A DNA stretch of 64,000 bases. Origin: Aphanomyces cochlioides (taxonomy: Eukaryota; Oomycota; Saprolegniomycetes; Saprolegniales; Verrucalvaceae). The position numbers were made by a program, and so were the translations under genes. Where the stretch lies: assembly GCA_019828595.1 (NCBI GenBank), contig JAHQRK010000013.1, positions 1,953,501 through 2,017,500 on the forward strand, given 5' to 3'. Shown here piece by piece: positions 43,508-54,035 of the stretch. The notes under the pieces were generated by a model. The model was not told the DNA's origin. It was given only the letters and a program-made list of their open reading frames with translations, and did not search any database. How positions within the stretch are numbered: position 1 is the first letter of the stretch; each line of letters begins with the position of its first letter.

Positions 43508-44954
43508 ATGGACGGGGTACCTTCAAAAGAAGCAATCCAAGAGTCCTTTATCAGTGCGTCCACGCGGCGGACGTACCGAACGTATCAGCACCAGTTCTTG
43601 GAGCACTTGCAAGATGGTGGTAAGGACCCGCTGACAGCCACCAGCGACGACTGCACCGACTTTCTTCACCACCTATACTCACTGGGGAGAAAAGCCAGAA
43701 CCATCGATTGTGCCAAGACAGCCATGGTGGCGATGTTTAAAGATCGAAAAGTAGATCCAAACCCAGCACAAGCAACGGACACGAAACAGTATGTCGTGGG
43801 TCTACAGAAATACAACAGGCATCACAATATCGACGAAGAAAACAAATGCGCACCCTCTCAGTGTACACGAGCTGTCCATACTGATGAATTCCTTTGGTGA
43901 TTTGAACCCTTTCCTTGGAGCGATGTTTCGCTTTTTATTCTCTGTGTGCTACTTGGGATGCTTTCGCATCAGTGAAGTACTGTCATTGAGGTGGTCTGAC
44001 TTATCGCGGGCTGAGTCTGAGAATGGGCCTTACGTATCTGTGAGATTGCGATGGCACAAAAAGGCCAGTGTGGAGAAAGAATGCCAGATTTACCATCTTG
44101 TCGATGAGCTGTCGTTTCCATGTTTGCGTGTTTGTGGCTTCCACCAAGATTACGTGTCGGCAGTACGCACGGCCATAATTCACATGGTTGACAATGCGTA
44201 CGTGTTTCCTCAAATCATTGGTCTCCAGGGTGGTAGAATCAAGGTTTGCTGGGACAAACCGATGGAGCAAAACTACTTGAGACGACGAATTAATGACATT
44301 GTCGAGCGGTCACCCGAGTTGTCAGTGAATGTGTCTCTGCACAGTATGAGACGAGGTGGTAGCTTTTATCGTGTATTTGAGTCTCGTGAAAGACGATTCA
44401 ACTTTCGAGAGCTCATGGCCTGGTGTCGTTGGGGCGACGCGAAGACAATGTGTGAGTATCTCGTCACCAAGAACCTAAGCGATGCAATCAACCCGCGCAA
44501 TCTGTTGAGTAGACCGAAGTCCACGGGCTTCGTTGTGTCGTCCAACAACTCGACTCCTATGACCGCTGAAGCAATTGCCGACTTTATTATCAAATCACTT
44601 CAAGAGCAAGACGCTCTTCTCGTGGTCAAGAAACTACCAACCATCAGCAAGCAGACGACTCTGAACTCATACGTTGTGCCTAGACTTATACCAAGTGCGC
44701 ACTCTGCCCAGGAAGCATGGCAACAATGGTTCTACGCTGATGTAGCCAACGGCCGGCCTTGTGCGTTGAAGGATTTCACCAAAGCCATGGTCAAAATGGA
44801 CCGGAAGAAATACTCCGAGCGACAGACAATTGCGACTGCGTTTTCGAAGTTTCAGAGCTTCGAGCTCTTCGCAAATGCCTTTGCTGGCCACACTGAGACG
44901 TACACGAGTCTTCTGAAGGAAGTTAGCAAGCGTAAGAGAGATACTTCTTCGTAA
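43508..44954 (+). pseudogene. Crypton tyrosine recombinase, single frameshift
   Basis: The N-terminal SAM-like domain begins MDGVPSKEAIQESFISASTR, with RTYRTYQHQFLEHLQDGG. Near 43845 the frame shifts by one base (from IDEENK to AHPLSVHELSIL). The catalytic domain follows, with GCFRISEVLSLRWSDL (box I Arg), a Lys-bearing RWHKKASVEKE strand, LHSMRRGG (HxxR) and AKTMCEYLVTKNL (nucleophilic Tyr). The C-terminal tail is basic (KEVSKRKRDTSS). All catalytic residues are present, so one base is the only visible lesion. It differs clearly from the Crypton-like remnant at 355-1870. Confidence 0.85.
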
Positions 44955-45490
44955 TTCATGCATGCCTTTGAATTGTCTTGTTCAGTGCAGACAGTAGATT
45001 ACAGTAGATTGAATTGAATACAGTAGATTACAGTAGATTGATTGAATAATAACCAATGAAACGCATGTCGGATGGGATTGTCGTATCGCCCATTTTATCT
45101 ATACATATATTTATGTGTGTAAGACATGTTCCAGGAATCACAAAGCAAAATCATTCAAACTTTCAAACCACTCGGAAGTCTCACTCCCACATATTTTCAA
45201 CATAAATTTGACATAAATCGCACTACTGTGGAATGAACTTTGCAACACAGACACTACCATGGATCATGCTGTGTGTCGCAGCTCTATCCATTACGCGCGT
45301 TAAAAGTGCCAGAGACTGTCCAAATCTGCCCAGGAAATGCTAGTCAAGAGGCGAACTGCGTGCAGTAAACTCGACACGGTCAGTCGAGCTGAACCGATGA
45401 AAATCACTCGAATTTCGTTCATCCTATGTGTAGATTCTATAGCAAGATGAACCTCCTCTTGAACCACGACGTGCTCATTTTTCGATTGGA
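44955..45490. other. Short gap with a simple repeat
   Basis: At 44995-45045 the unit ACAGTAGATT is repeated four times with variations. The remainder is the 5' flank of the next START-like gene; no other feature is seen. Confidence 0.5.
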
Positions 45491-46891
45491 ATGACATCAC
45501 CAACGAAATCGCCTGCCTCCAGTCGAGTTTTATCGCCTCCACTGACTTTGGCAGAAGAGAATCAAATGCGACAGCTTGGCCGGCGATTACTCGATCAAGC
45601 GCACGCCGAGTGTGCCATCTCGACGCTGAACGTCGACCGCTACTGGGACTTTGTTCGGGCAACAAGAGGACACAAAATCTTCAAAGCCAAAGCTGGCGCT
45701 CCATCCGACGTCATGATCTCTGGCATTGTCCATGGCAAACTCCACGATGTCATGACATGTCTCTATGCCGACGACAGCCACTCCTTTCGTGTCCACTCGG
45801 CGCTTTTGATACCCAAAGAGTTCATCGATGGCGAGATTTTCCATGCGATTGACGTGGCCGACGACGACCATCCATTCCGCTTTACAGGACTCAAGTGGTG
45901 CGCGACGAAATGGCCGGGCAGCGCCATCAACAGACTGCGGGACATGTGCTACTTTGAGTCGACGGGCATGGTGCAATCGATGGACCCAGTGACGGGCCAG
46001 CTCTCAATGTTTGGCTACAACATCATGGAGTCTGTGGACATGCCCCAGTGTGTCCCCGTTGGTAACTCGTCAATCGTACGGACCAGAGTGTCAATTCGAC
46101 GGATATTTCGAGAGCTTTCCATCGGATATACACACGTGATGACGCATTGCACGATGGATCCTTTGGACTCGCTCTCTTTGTCCTTGTTGCGGCGCAGGAA
46201 CTTGAGCGCCTTACCCGATTTCCTGGCGCTGTCCCATGCTACGGAGGTTGCTCAGTCGATTTGGTTTACACAACGATTACAGTGCTCAACGGAAAAGCGA
46301 AAGACATCCTTTTGGTTGCAAGCACGCTGTGCACTCTGCCGCTCTAATCGCACCAAGCTTGAAAAGAAGAGCGTGGTTGAGAGCAGTCGAGACGACAGCC
46401 ACTCAATACGAGTGACGAAGAGATACCTTTGTACGATGTGTTTGACGCAAGTTCCGTCAAAGCCTCCACGCATCATTCCACGCCTGCAACTCGATGAAAT
46501 CATTGTACTTCCAACTGATCCAGAGCTTGTTTCGCTCACAATGTCCCAGTTGAGCAGTAGCCACTCTCCCAAATATTCCGCCGAAGCGTCTTCTCGATTG
46601 AAGAGATTCGCTGCATTGCCCGTCCTTGGCTTTGACGACGACGATTGTGAGTCGTTCATTATTGCCGAGGAACTTGGCTTGAGATCAACGCAGAACTCGT
46701 TTGTGAACGTCCGAGAATCCTTCAAGAATGATGAAGAAGCACAAACTATAAACCCTCAAGACGACAGCGATAGTCAGAATCATCTCAGAGTCAAGCTGTC
46801 GTTCCTCGCAGCTCAGATGGATCATACACTCGTGCTCCTCGAACAACAAAAAACCCACTTTGACCGTCTCACTAGTTGTGAACGCTATTGA
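45491..46891 (+). CDS. START-like/zinc-finger family protein
   Basis: Intact single exon of 466 residues. The START-like region covers residues ~45-235, with RYWDFVRATRGHKIFKAK, SDVMISGIVHGKLHDVM, FRFTGLKWCATKWPGS, MCYFESTGM and VRTRVSIRRIFREL. The reduced zinc finger follows at ~280-325 (CALCRSNRTKLEKKSV, then YLCTMC). The acidic Ser-rich tail ends with a conserved amphipathic helix (KLSFLAAQMDHTLVLLEQQK). The start is the first ATG and matches the paralogues. It has exactly the same length as the gene at 48779 but is closer in sequence to the pseudogene at 37896, with homologous flank beyond the stop. It may bind lipid or membrane, as inferred from the fold only. Confidence 0.82.
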   Translation: MTSPTKSPASSRVLSPPLTLAEENQMRQLGRRLLDQAHAECAISTLNVDRYWDFVRATRGHKIFKAKAGAPSDVMISGIVHGKLHDVMTCLYADDSHSFRVHSALLIPKEFIDGEIFHAIDVADDDHPFRFTGLKWCATKWPGSAINRLRDMCYFESTGMVQSMDPVTGQLSMFGYNIMESVDMPQCVPVGNSSIVRTRVSIRRIFRELSIGYTHVMTHCTMDPLDSLSLSLLRRRNLSALPDFLALSHATEVAQSIWFTQRLQCSTEKRKTSFWLQARCALCRSNRTKLEKKSVVESSRDDSHSIRVTKRYLCTMCLTQVPSKPPRIIPRLQLDEIIVLPTDPELVSLTMSQLSSSHSPKYSAEASSRLKRFAALPVLGFDDDDCESFIIAEELGLRSTQNSFVNVRESFKNDEEAQTINPQDDSDSQNHLRVKLSFLAAQMDHTLVLLEQQKTHFDRLTSCERY

Positions 46892-48778
46892 ATTTCATTA
46901 AGTTAATATCATGGATAATTTATCTGCTCATTGGAGAAGGCGAGAAGAGGTGAGACTTGCAGTGGGTGGAGGGGGCAGTGCGAATTCTTTTATCGTTGGG
47001 TTTGTCGACTCACGGTAGTTCTGTCACCACCTATGCTAAAGACGGACGTCCTGAGCCTTGCTTTACAGTATCGAGCTACGATAAGCCAGAAAACACAAAG
47101 ACCAAAGGCTGAATGTGCGGCTTGTTGACCTCGACAATCTATTTTTAGATTAACGTAGCCAATAAAAATTCGACATTTACGTATGATGATAAACAACAGA
47201 CTTGAAAAAGTTTATGGGTCGATGACATCGCACGTTTGAGACTATCTATTTAAAAGAGTCGCGTTTATAAATGGTCGACTCAAGTCGTGCATCAAGTCGC
47301 TTTTGCGTTCAGATTTCGCCACTCGAAGCGACAACTGGATCGAGGTTAGTCCATGGTTCGACTACGTTTCAGCGAGCAGCAGAGACCAAGTAGGAGAATG
47401 CACGCCACCTTATTGTTGGTATAACGTTTGCTAAAGTCGAGACGAGTAAAAAAATGGTGGAAATTAATCCTGACTTTCCGCAATGTCTATACCTCACGTG
47501 AACAATTCATCGTACGATGTACTTTGTCCAAACTGGGCACATGAATGTCAAGTTGACATTATCGCGAAATAGATTGAGTCAACATCGTGGCAAGACTTGC
47601 CAAGGAACACGATAATAGTTTGTCCAAGATGTCCGTGCTTGACCTGATGTCATTCGTCTTTTGGATAAATTTCAACGACAACTCGTTGAGAACATTAGAG
47701 AAAGCCCAGGGTTCATCAACGCCAGGTGTGTGTTCAGCTAGAGAATGTGCCTTGTTTCTACCACAAGCATATCTTGTATAACGTTATTGACAGCTGTGAG
47801 GTCGCAACATCTTGGTCATCTGGTGAGTACCAGCCTCCGCTTGCATGAAAGCTTGCCCACTGATTAGTATTGCCTGATTTGCTTTTGGATCAGACAGACT
47901 TCACAACAGTGACGCCACTTGTTCATCTACATCGTCCGGATAAGAAAACTGCACATTTCCACACGATGGGAAAGAGTCTGCGCCCAGCGCCCAGTGTAGC
48001 CCTCTCAAGAAATCAAGACTCGGTGCTTTGATTCCATCTTGCTAGCTTAAAACGGTGCTCAAAAATTGCATGCGCACGCCATGGCTTCTTCTACGTGGTC
48101 CTTACCACTCGCGTATCCGGATGAATGTACTCTATTTGTCGCATACAATAAATTATAGAGGTTATATATCAAAATACAAAGGTTATTAATTTTTGAGATC
48201 ACTTCAGCGCTGAATGCGCGCAGGCAGAAGATGTTTAATGTATCCTCCGCAGTACTTGCTCTGCGTTATACTACTTGCATCGTCTGGTCATCGTTTTGGC
48301 ATATACCGTCGGGATGTCTACACATAGCTCGTTGGGCATATTCGACAGTTTTATGACAAATTATACGCTCAAATACAATCTGATACAAGTTTGCCTTCGC
48401 GGCATCTGCAAGTTAGTTCAAGCCCTTTGACGTGACACAAATAGTGACCGCAACGAAAGAGTTTCGCTTCTCTTAAGGGGCTACTATCGCATCGAGTGGA
48501 AAAGTGGAAAAGCTCTGGATTGGAAAAACTGTGTAATTTTATGTAGCAATTTTTCGTTATTACAAAGAGTATACGTTTTTCAAGGTGAAGCACATGTGAC
48601 GACTGTCGTCGGTGCAGACGAGATCCAGTCAACGTGACTGACTTATCCCCCGCAGTGCCCGCCTGTCTGATGCCGGTTTGTCCGACCAACTTTGAGTTTT
48701 AGGTGCGAAATAAATGACCCAGACGTCGCCAAGCATGCCCCAGACACTTATTTTTCCATTCACAACAAATTCTCAACC
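46892..48778. other. Long intergenic stretch, duplicated in part
   Basis: 46892-47180 and 47670-47770 match sequences behind the pseudogene at 37896 (38788-39070 and 39788-39900). The rest shows no gene or RNA. ORFs at 47587 and 48369 lack domains or a proper start. Confidence 0.5.
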
Positions 48779-50179
48779 ATGGCAAGATCCCCATCGCCAA
48801 CTAAATCCCAAAACTCGAGTCGACTGAAGCTGCCTCCGTTGGCACCGTCACAGGAGAATCAACTGCGTGAGCTGGGCAATCAATTGCTTCGTCAAGCCTT
48901 GGACGAATGCGCAAGATCAACTTTGAACGAAAATCACTATTGGGATTTCGTCCGGTCGTCCAAGGGACACAACATCTACGAGGCCAAACCAGGCGCTCCA
49001 TCCGATCTGATGATCTCCAGCATTGTCCACGGCAAGCTCCACGATGTCATGACGAGTCTCTACACCGAAGACAGCCACACATTTCGAGTCCACTCGGCGC
49101 TTATGATGCCCAAAGAATTCATCGATGGCGAAGTTCTCCATGCTATTGATGTCGCTGACGACGACCATCCATTCCGCTTTACAGGACTCAAGTGGTGTGC
49201 TACCAAGTGGTCAGGCAGTGCCGTGAATAAACCACGCGATATGTGCTACTTTGAATCGACGGGCATCGTCCAAACGATCGATCCCGCCACTGGCCAGCCA
49301 ACTACCTTTGGCTACAACATTATGGAATCGATTCACATGCCATGGTGCGCCCCCCTCGGCAAGATGTCCTTTGTACGAGCCAAGGTGTCGATTCGGCGCA
49401 TCTTTCGGGAGCTTCCGATCGGGTGTACGCTTGTCATGACGCATTGTACAATCGATCCACGTGGAGCGCTCTCTTCGTTGTCGTGGTGGCGCAGTGACGT
49501 GAGCTCCATGCCACATTTGCTAGCAATTTCGAGGGCGAGTGATGTTGCAGAGTCAATTTGGCTCACCCAGCAATTGCATCCGTACATTGAGAAGCAAAAG
49601 ACATCGTTTCTAGCACATGCTCGATGTGTGCTCTGTCGCCGCAGTGACTCCAAGTTGGAGAAGAAACGCGTGATTGAATGCACTTCAGAATCAGGGCCGT
49701 CGATTCGAGCAACAAAACGCCATTTTTGCTCCATGTGTTTGGTTCGAAGTCCATCCTTGCCCCCTCGTTTTGTCCCGCCCGTCCAACTTGATGACCTTGA
49801 CGAACCTCAAACCGACCCAGCACTTCTGTCGCTCACAATGTCTTATCGGAGCAGTCTCCACTTGTCACAATACTCTGACGAGACGCCTTTGAAATCAAGC
49901 AAGCACTCTGCCGTTCCCATCCTCGATCAAGACAGCGACGACGATGACGGCGATTCAATCTACAGCGGTCTTGAATTCGATCTACACTCGACCACGTCCC
50001 AAGAGGCATTCGCTGAGCTGGAAGAAGTCGAAAGAAACCCGCAAGGCAGCCATGACAGCAGTCATCCATATCATAGCCTGAGTGTTCAACTTTCTATTCT
50101 CACAGCGCGCATGGATGAGACGCTTGTGCTTCTACAACAGCGAAGGGTCCAAATGGCATCAATCTGCTCGAGCTCTTGA
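48779..50179 (+). CDS. START-like/zinc-finger family protein
   Basis: Intact single exon of 466 residues starting MARSPSPTKSQNSSRLKLPP. An upstream in-frame start at 48692 was rejected because the paralogues begin here. The START-like region has YWDFVRSSKGHNIYEAKPG, SDLMISSIVHGKLHDVM, FRFTGLKWCATKWSGS and VRAKVSIRRIFRELPIG. The zinc-finger remnant is CVLCRRSDSKLEKKRV, then HFCSMC. The acidic tail has DSDDDDGDSIYSGLEFDLHS and a final helix with LSILTARMDETLVLLQQR. Closest relative in the window is the split pseudogene at 35574. The family is amplified in Saprolegniales; the role is unknown, plausibly lipid or membrane association. Confidence 0.82.
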   Translation: MARSPSPTKSQNSSRLKLPPLAPSQENQLRELGNQLLRQALDECARSTLNENHYWDFVRSSKGHNIYEAKPGAPSDLMISSIVHGKLHDVMTSLYTEDSHTFRVHSALMMPKEFIDGEVLHAIDVADDDHPFRFTGLKWCATKWSGSAVNKPRDMCYFESTGIVQTIDPATGQPTTFGYNIMESIHMPWCAPLGKMSFVRAKVSIRRIFRELPIGCTLVMTHCTIDPRGALSSLSWWRSDVSSMPHLLAISRASDVAESIWLTQQLHPYIEKQKTSFLAHARCVLCRRSDSKLEKKRVIECTSESGPSIRATKRHFCSMCLVRSPSLPPRFVPPVQLDDLDEPQTDPALLSLTMSYRSSLHLSQYSDETPLKSSKHSAVPILDQDSDDDDGDSIYSGLEFDLHSTTSQEAFAELEEVERNPQGSHDSSHPYHSLSVQLSILTARMDETLVLLQQRRVQMASICSSS

Positions 50180-50493
50180 ACTCACAAGCTACCAGCAAAG
50201 CTCATTCCGGTCATTTAAGGGGAAACATTGGGAATTGATTGTTTCGCAAACTCCTTACTCTACCTCCATCAAATACGCTGTGTCTTACGAGAGTAAGAAA
50301 GGTCTAAGCGACATCTGGAGCGAGTTCAATGCAGCCAGATGCGTCCGCGTTCTTCCCCGTGCTTGTTTGCAGTGCGACGATATTTAATTAGACAGGTATA
50401 AATTATAGAAGTTTTATTTCACAAATTAATATGACAGTATATAAAATTATGGAGTATTTTTCAAATCCTTCCACGAACATCAATCTCTCTATC
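50180..50493. other. Gap upstream of ARMC6
   Basis: Nothing recognisable apart from an AT-rich stretch at 50390-50460 that may hold the ARMC6 promoter. Confidence 0.3.
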
Positions 50494-52094
50494 ATGGCGA
50501 CCGCCAAGCCAAAGAAGATAATCTCCCAGGAAACATTCAACGAATGCGTGCGTGAAAACATGGAAGAATTCGACATGTTGGAAACTGATGCTATTGCAGA
50601 TGCCGTCACTCAGTTTGAATCCCAAGGCGTGGATCTCAGTGCAATTGTCAAAGGGCTCGACATTGTCCATCCAGTGGTCGAAGCGCTACAAGCAATTCAA
50701 TATGCAAGTGGTGATGTGTCCGTCCATCTTCTTGCACTCCAAGAGCAATTTCGATCAGTGGAAGACGGTGTCGCGGCGAAAGAACTCGCAGGACGAAACC
50801 AAGGACCGTCGATCCTGTTGGATCAATTGTCCACGACCACACGTGATGCTCGTACTAATATTCAGCTCCTGCTCACGCTTCAGTCTATGGTACATACGCG
50901 CACTGGCGCGGCGTTGTGACTCAAGGTGTCCTTGAATTAGGTGACTGGGGTCAAAGACAACCAGAATGCAGTCGGGGAGCCTGGCATTGCACTCATTTAC
51001 GACACGTTTCTCTCATCGAACGACGTTGAGACGCAAGATGCAGCTTTGGGAAGCTTCAAGGCTATCTGTGCTCGCAATGAGCGCACCAAGAAACTCTTGA
51101 CGACGCATGGCGTCATAGCCAGACTGGTGGAGCTTTTCCAAGAGCGCGATGGCACCAAATCAACTAAACCAGTTGCAGAGCTCATTCGTGTCTTGACCAT
51201 TCACGACGATAGGTACACGTCGATCTACCTTGCGAGTCATTCGTTGTCTTCGTAGCGACTCGATCTTTTCCCAGACGCACGACATTGTCAAAGCTTTTGT
51301 CGAGCAAGGTTTGATTGAGCTAATCGTGCCTTCGATTCGCCGCAGCTCGCCGCCAGAAGCAACGTGGCTAGCCGTGCTCAAGCAAGTTGCCATCACTGAA
51401 GACAATTGCAAGAAGCTCGTCGCTGCTGGTATCCTCGATCTTGTGCACCTGCATAAAGACGTACAGCCATGATGTGTTTGCCGTGGCTCATGGATTCGTA
51501 GGATCGAGCACTTTTGACGTATTCGTTGGGACTGCTGCGAAATTTGGCCGCCGTGGATGAGTACAAATCGGTCGTCACTTCGACGAGCATGGAATGGATT
51601 CTAGCTACCATGGCGCAAAATCCGACAGAAGTGCAGATTCAGACCACAGCTTGCGCTACGATTGCCGCGGTGTGTCTCCGCTCGCCAGCCAACTGCACTA
51701 GTGTAGCTCAATTGGGAGCCCATCGATGGATTGGCAGTGCAATGGTTCAGTTCCCATCCAACATTTCGCTTCTTCGGTGAGTTCCACGACAAAGAATGAC
51801 GAGCGAACATATTGGTGTAGACAAGCAAGTCTTGCAATTCGAAACATGGTTGTGCGGAATCCTGAACTTCGTCAGGTCGTTTTGGAGGACCCAGTTGTCG
51901 AAAAACAGTTGAGAAATGCAATGCCGTTGCGAGGTTGTGGTGATGAAGCATACGCTGCACTGCGGGATCTCGGAGCGGACGTGCCTCTCGCAAGTATTGG
52001 TCAGAGCCAGGCGAATTTCAATCCTGTCATGGAATCGTCTAAACAACTCATGTCCTCTATTCAAGAAAATGCCCATGCGCCATTTGAAGACTAA
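50494..52094 (+). CDS. ARMC6: Armadillo repeat-containing protein 6 homologue
   Basis: Five exons (50494-50889, 50941-51212, 51256-51460, 51502-51776, 51821-52094) separated by GT-AG introns of 51, 43, 41 and 44 bp. Every junction keeps the frame and the total is 473 residues, close to the length of animal ARMC6. The N-terminus has the family signature ISQETFNECVRENMEEFDM, then VTQFESQGVDLSAIVKGL. Armadillo helices follow (LLTTHGVIARLVELF, LKQVAITEDNCKKLVAAG, LGLLRNLAAVDEYK), and the C-terminus has EAYAALRDLGADV. The start is the ATG giving MATAKPKKI; an upstream in-frame ATG at 50431 is less likely. ARMC6 is a poorly understood soluble repeat protein that probably mediates protein contacts. 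It converges on RAD6 with 53 bp between the stops. Confidence 0.88.
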
Positions 52095-52147
52095 CTGATT
52101 GGGGAAAAGTTGTAAAACCCGTGGATTAATATATGTTTGCAATACAC

Positions 52148-52609
52148 TTACGCCATTGCGACCCAGCTTTGCTCGACAATTTCTCGCACGCGTCGGTTGT
52201 ATTCCCGTCGGTTTTCTTGAAACAAGCGCGCCGCTTCTGAATTTGCGGGTGAGTTGGGATTTGGGTCACACAAGAGCGACTGGATGGACGTCAAGATGGC
52301 CGAAATGTCGTAGATGGGACTCCATTGATTCTGCAGAATGTCGAGACAGATTTGTCCGTCGTTATAAATGTTGGGGTGGAACATCTTAGTCACAAACTTG
52401 ACGGAAGGTGCCTTGTTCGGGTAGTCTTCGCTAAACTCGAGGATCAAGTTAAAAGTGCCTCCCTCCCACGGTGTGTCGTCTGGGCCAAAGATCACGGCTT
52501 GCCAAACCATGATATTGTTGTCGAGGGGAGCTCCGCTCACACCTGACGGAGGATCGTTCTGAAGCTTTCGGAAATCCCGCATTAATCGTCGTCGCGCTGC
52601 TGTGGACAT
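52148..52609 (-). CDS. RAD6: Ubiquitin-conjugating enzyme E2, RAD6/UBE2A type
   Basis: An intronless 153-residue E2, the usual length for this family. It starts [17 protein letters not shown], nearly the canonical RAD6 N-terminus. The UBC fold shows [16 protein letters not shown], with the HPN motif and the catalytic Cys in ICLD, followed by [18 protein letters not shown] and [19 protein letters not shown]6 enzymes pass ubiquitin to histone H2B with Bre1-type ligases and to PCNA with Rad18 in post-replication repair. The long acidic tail of yeast Rad6 is absent, as in animals. An upstream in-frame start at 52702 would add 31 unrelated residues and was rejected. Confidence 0.95.
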   Translation of the reverse strand: MSTAARRRLMRDFRKLQNDPPSGVSGAPLDNNIMVWQAVIFGPDDTPWEGGTFNLILEFSEDYPNKAPSVKFVTKMFHPNIYNDGQICLDILQNQWSPIYDISAILTSIQSLLCDPNPNSPANSEAARLFQENRREYNRRVREIVEQSWVAMA

Positions 52610-52949
52610 CTCGCTGGGTGGTTGCTCCTCCAATCTCTCAATTGACAAATGAAAGCTCTTTTCAGAATCGAGAACCATGCATCGACTCGTCACGGCGACC
52701 ATATGATGATATCCTGCACAACAAAATGGCTCGCGGACGATGTCTGCCGCATATCGAGTGCTTCAAAGCATGACATCGGCATCAAATTCAGTCATGCATA
52801 CTAGTTTCTCCTGCGAGGAAAGCGGGAAAGGCCAGATTCGGCTGCAATCATGCCGCCGCCGGCTGTGTCTTCGCGCGCTATTTGGTAAATAGTGTCCTAT
52901 CCACAAATACCAATAAATAGTATTAATACCTTGCTTTAACGCCATCATA
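52610..52949. other. RAD6 upstream region
   Basis: It probably holds the RAD6 promoter. No motif stands out, and it ends at the first of two inverted MITEs. Confidence 0.35.
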
Positions 52950-53196
52950 TTGTCAATTTCATTCTAAATTGTGAGAGGGGTCTCAAATGTATCGATTTTT
53001 CAAATCGATCTGCAAATCGCTCAGCCAATCAGAATCGAGTATTTACCTAATTCACGCAAAACACACCCAGACACACGTGTAATGAATTTGGGACGTTTGC
53101 CATACTTTCCATTTATACTTGACTTCAGTATGATCGAATCGATTTGGAATCGAATTCGATTTTGGTAAAAAATACAAATTTGGGTGAAAAAGACAA
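52950..53196 (+). mobile_element. MITE family M2, copy c
   Basis: 247 bp, TTGTCAATTTCATTC to GTGAAAAAGACAA, flanked by TA. Confidence 0.87.
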
Positions 53197-53269
53197 TACT
53201 AAACTTCTATAATATACTTTTTGCTTACTTGAAGAAATGACATTCTCAAAATGTTTTTAAAGTGAGGTA

Positions 53270-53517
53270 TTGTCTTTTTCACCCAAATTTGTATTTTTCT
53301 ACCAAAATTGAGTTCATTTCCAAATCGATTCCATCATACTGAAGTCAAGTATAAATGAAAAGTACGGTAAATTGGCCAAATAAAATTCACGTGTGTATAG
53401 GTGTGTTTTGCGTGAACTTGGTAAATACTCGATTCTGATTGGCTGATCGATTTGCAGATCGATTTGAAAAATCGATACATTTGAGACCCCTCTCACAATT
53501 TAGAATGAAATCGACAA
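53270..53517 (-). mobile_element. MITE family M2, copy d
   Basis: 248 bp in the opposite orientation to copy c, with its own TA duplication and only about 70 bp of spacer between them. Together they form a large inverted repeat. Confidence 0.87.
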
Positions 53518-54035
53518 TATTCATATTAAATAGTGTGTTTTAGAAAGTACATTATTTTCAAATCTAGGAAATAGTGCAAGGTAGAATTTATTCTTAAATT
53601 GGAATGCTTGTGCTTCCGTCCCGGAGCGAAAAATGGCGGGAATGATTTCTAGAACAGTCGAAGAAAGAAACCCAAGAAGTGAATCCGATGGCGGTGACGG
53701 TGTCGCGACGGTAAAGGAAGGCCATACGTTGCTAGTTTGACCCAACGAGGCAAGCAAGGCACGGGAAAGATCTCGTATTTCGAGTGGGAAAGTACATGTG
53801 CGTCCCTCAAGGCACCTTTCACCATGCCTGCAGTTGCAATGTCAAAATCTCATCTAGGACAGACGCAATGTTGGTGCTCCAAGCTCCAGGGACGTTGGTA
53901 TGGCTTATCATGTAGTGCACTGAGGAGACAAATCGAAACGCCCTTTTCCCTAGCCTCCAACACCGATTGCATTGCGATCTTCCGGTTAGATTGCTCTTTG
54001 TTGTTCTGGCCATTTCCAATGACGGCAAAGAGTGA
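53518..54035. other. 3' flank of the mannosyltransferase gene
   Basis: No supported gene. A 156-residue open frame on the plus strand (53737-54207) overlaps the last exon of the mannosyltransferase and is an antisense shadow. Confidence 0.4.

Noticed and set aside
48369..48689. 106-codon minus-strand ORF upstream of the START-like gene
   Set aside because: It starts at TTG, has no domain and lies in the promoter region of the neighbouring gene.
52610..52702. N-terminal extension of RAD6
   Set aside because: The 31 added residues have no counterpart in RAD6 proteins, while the downstream ATG gives the canonical N-terminus.
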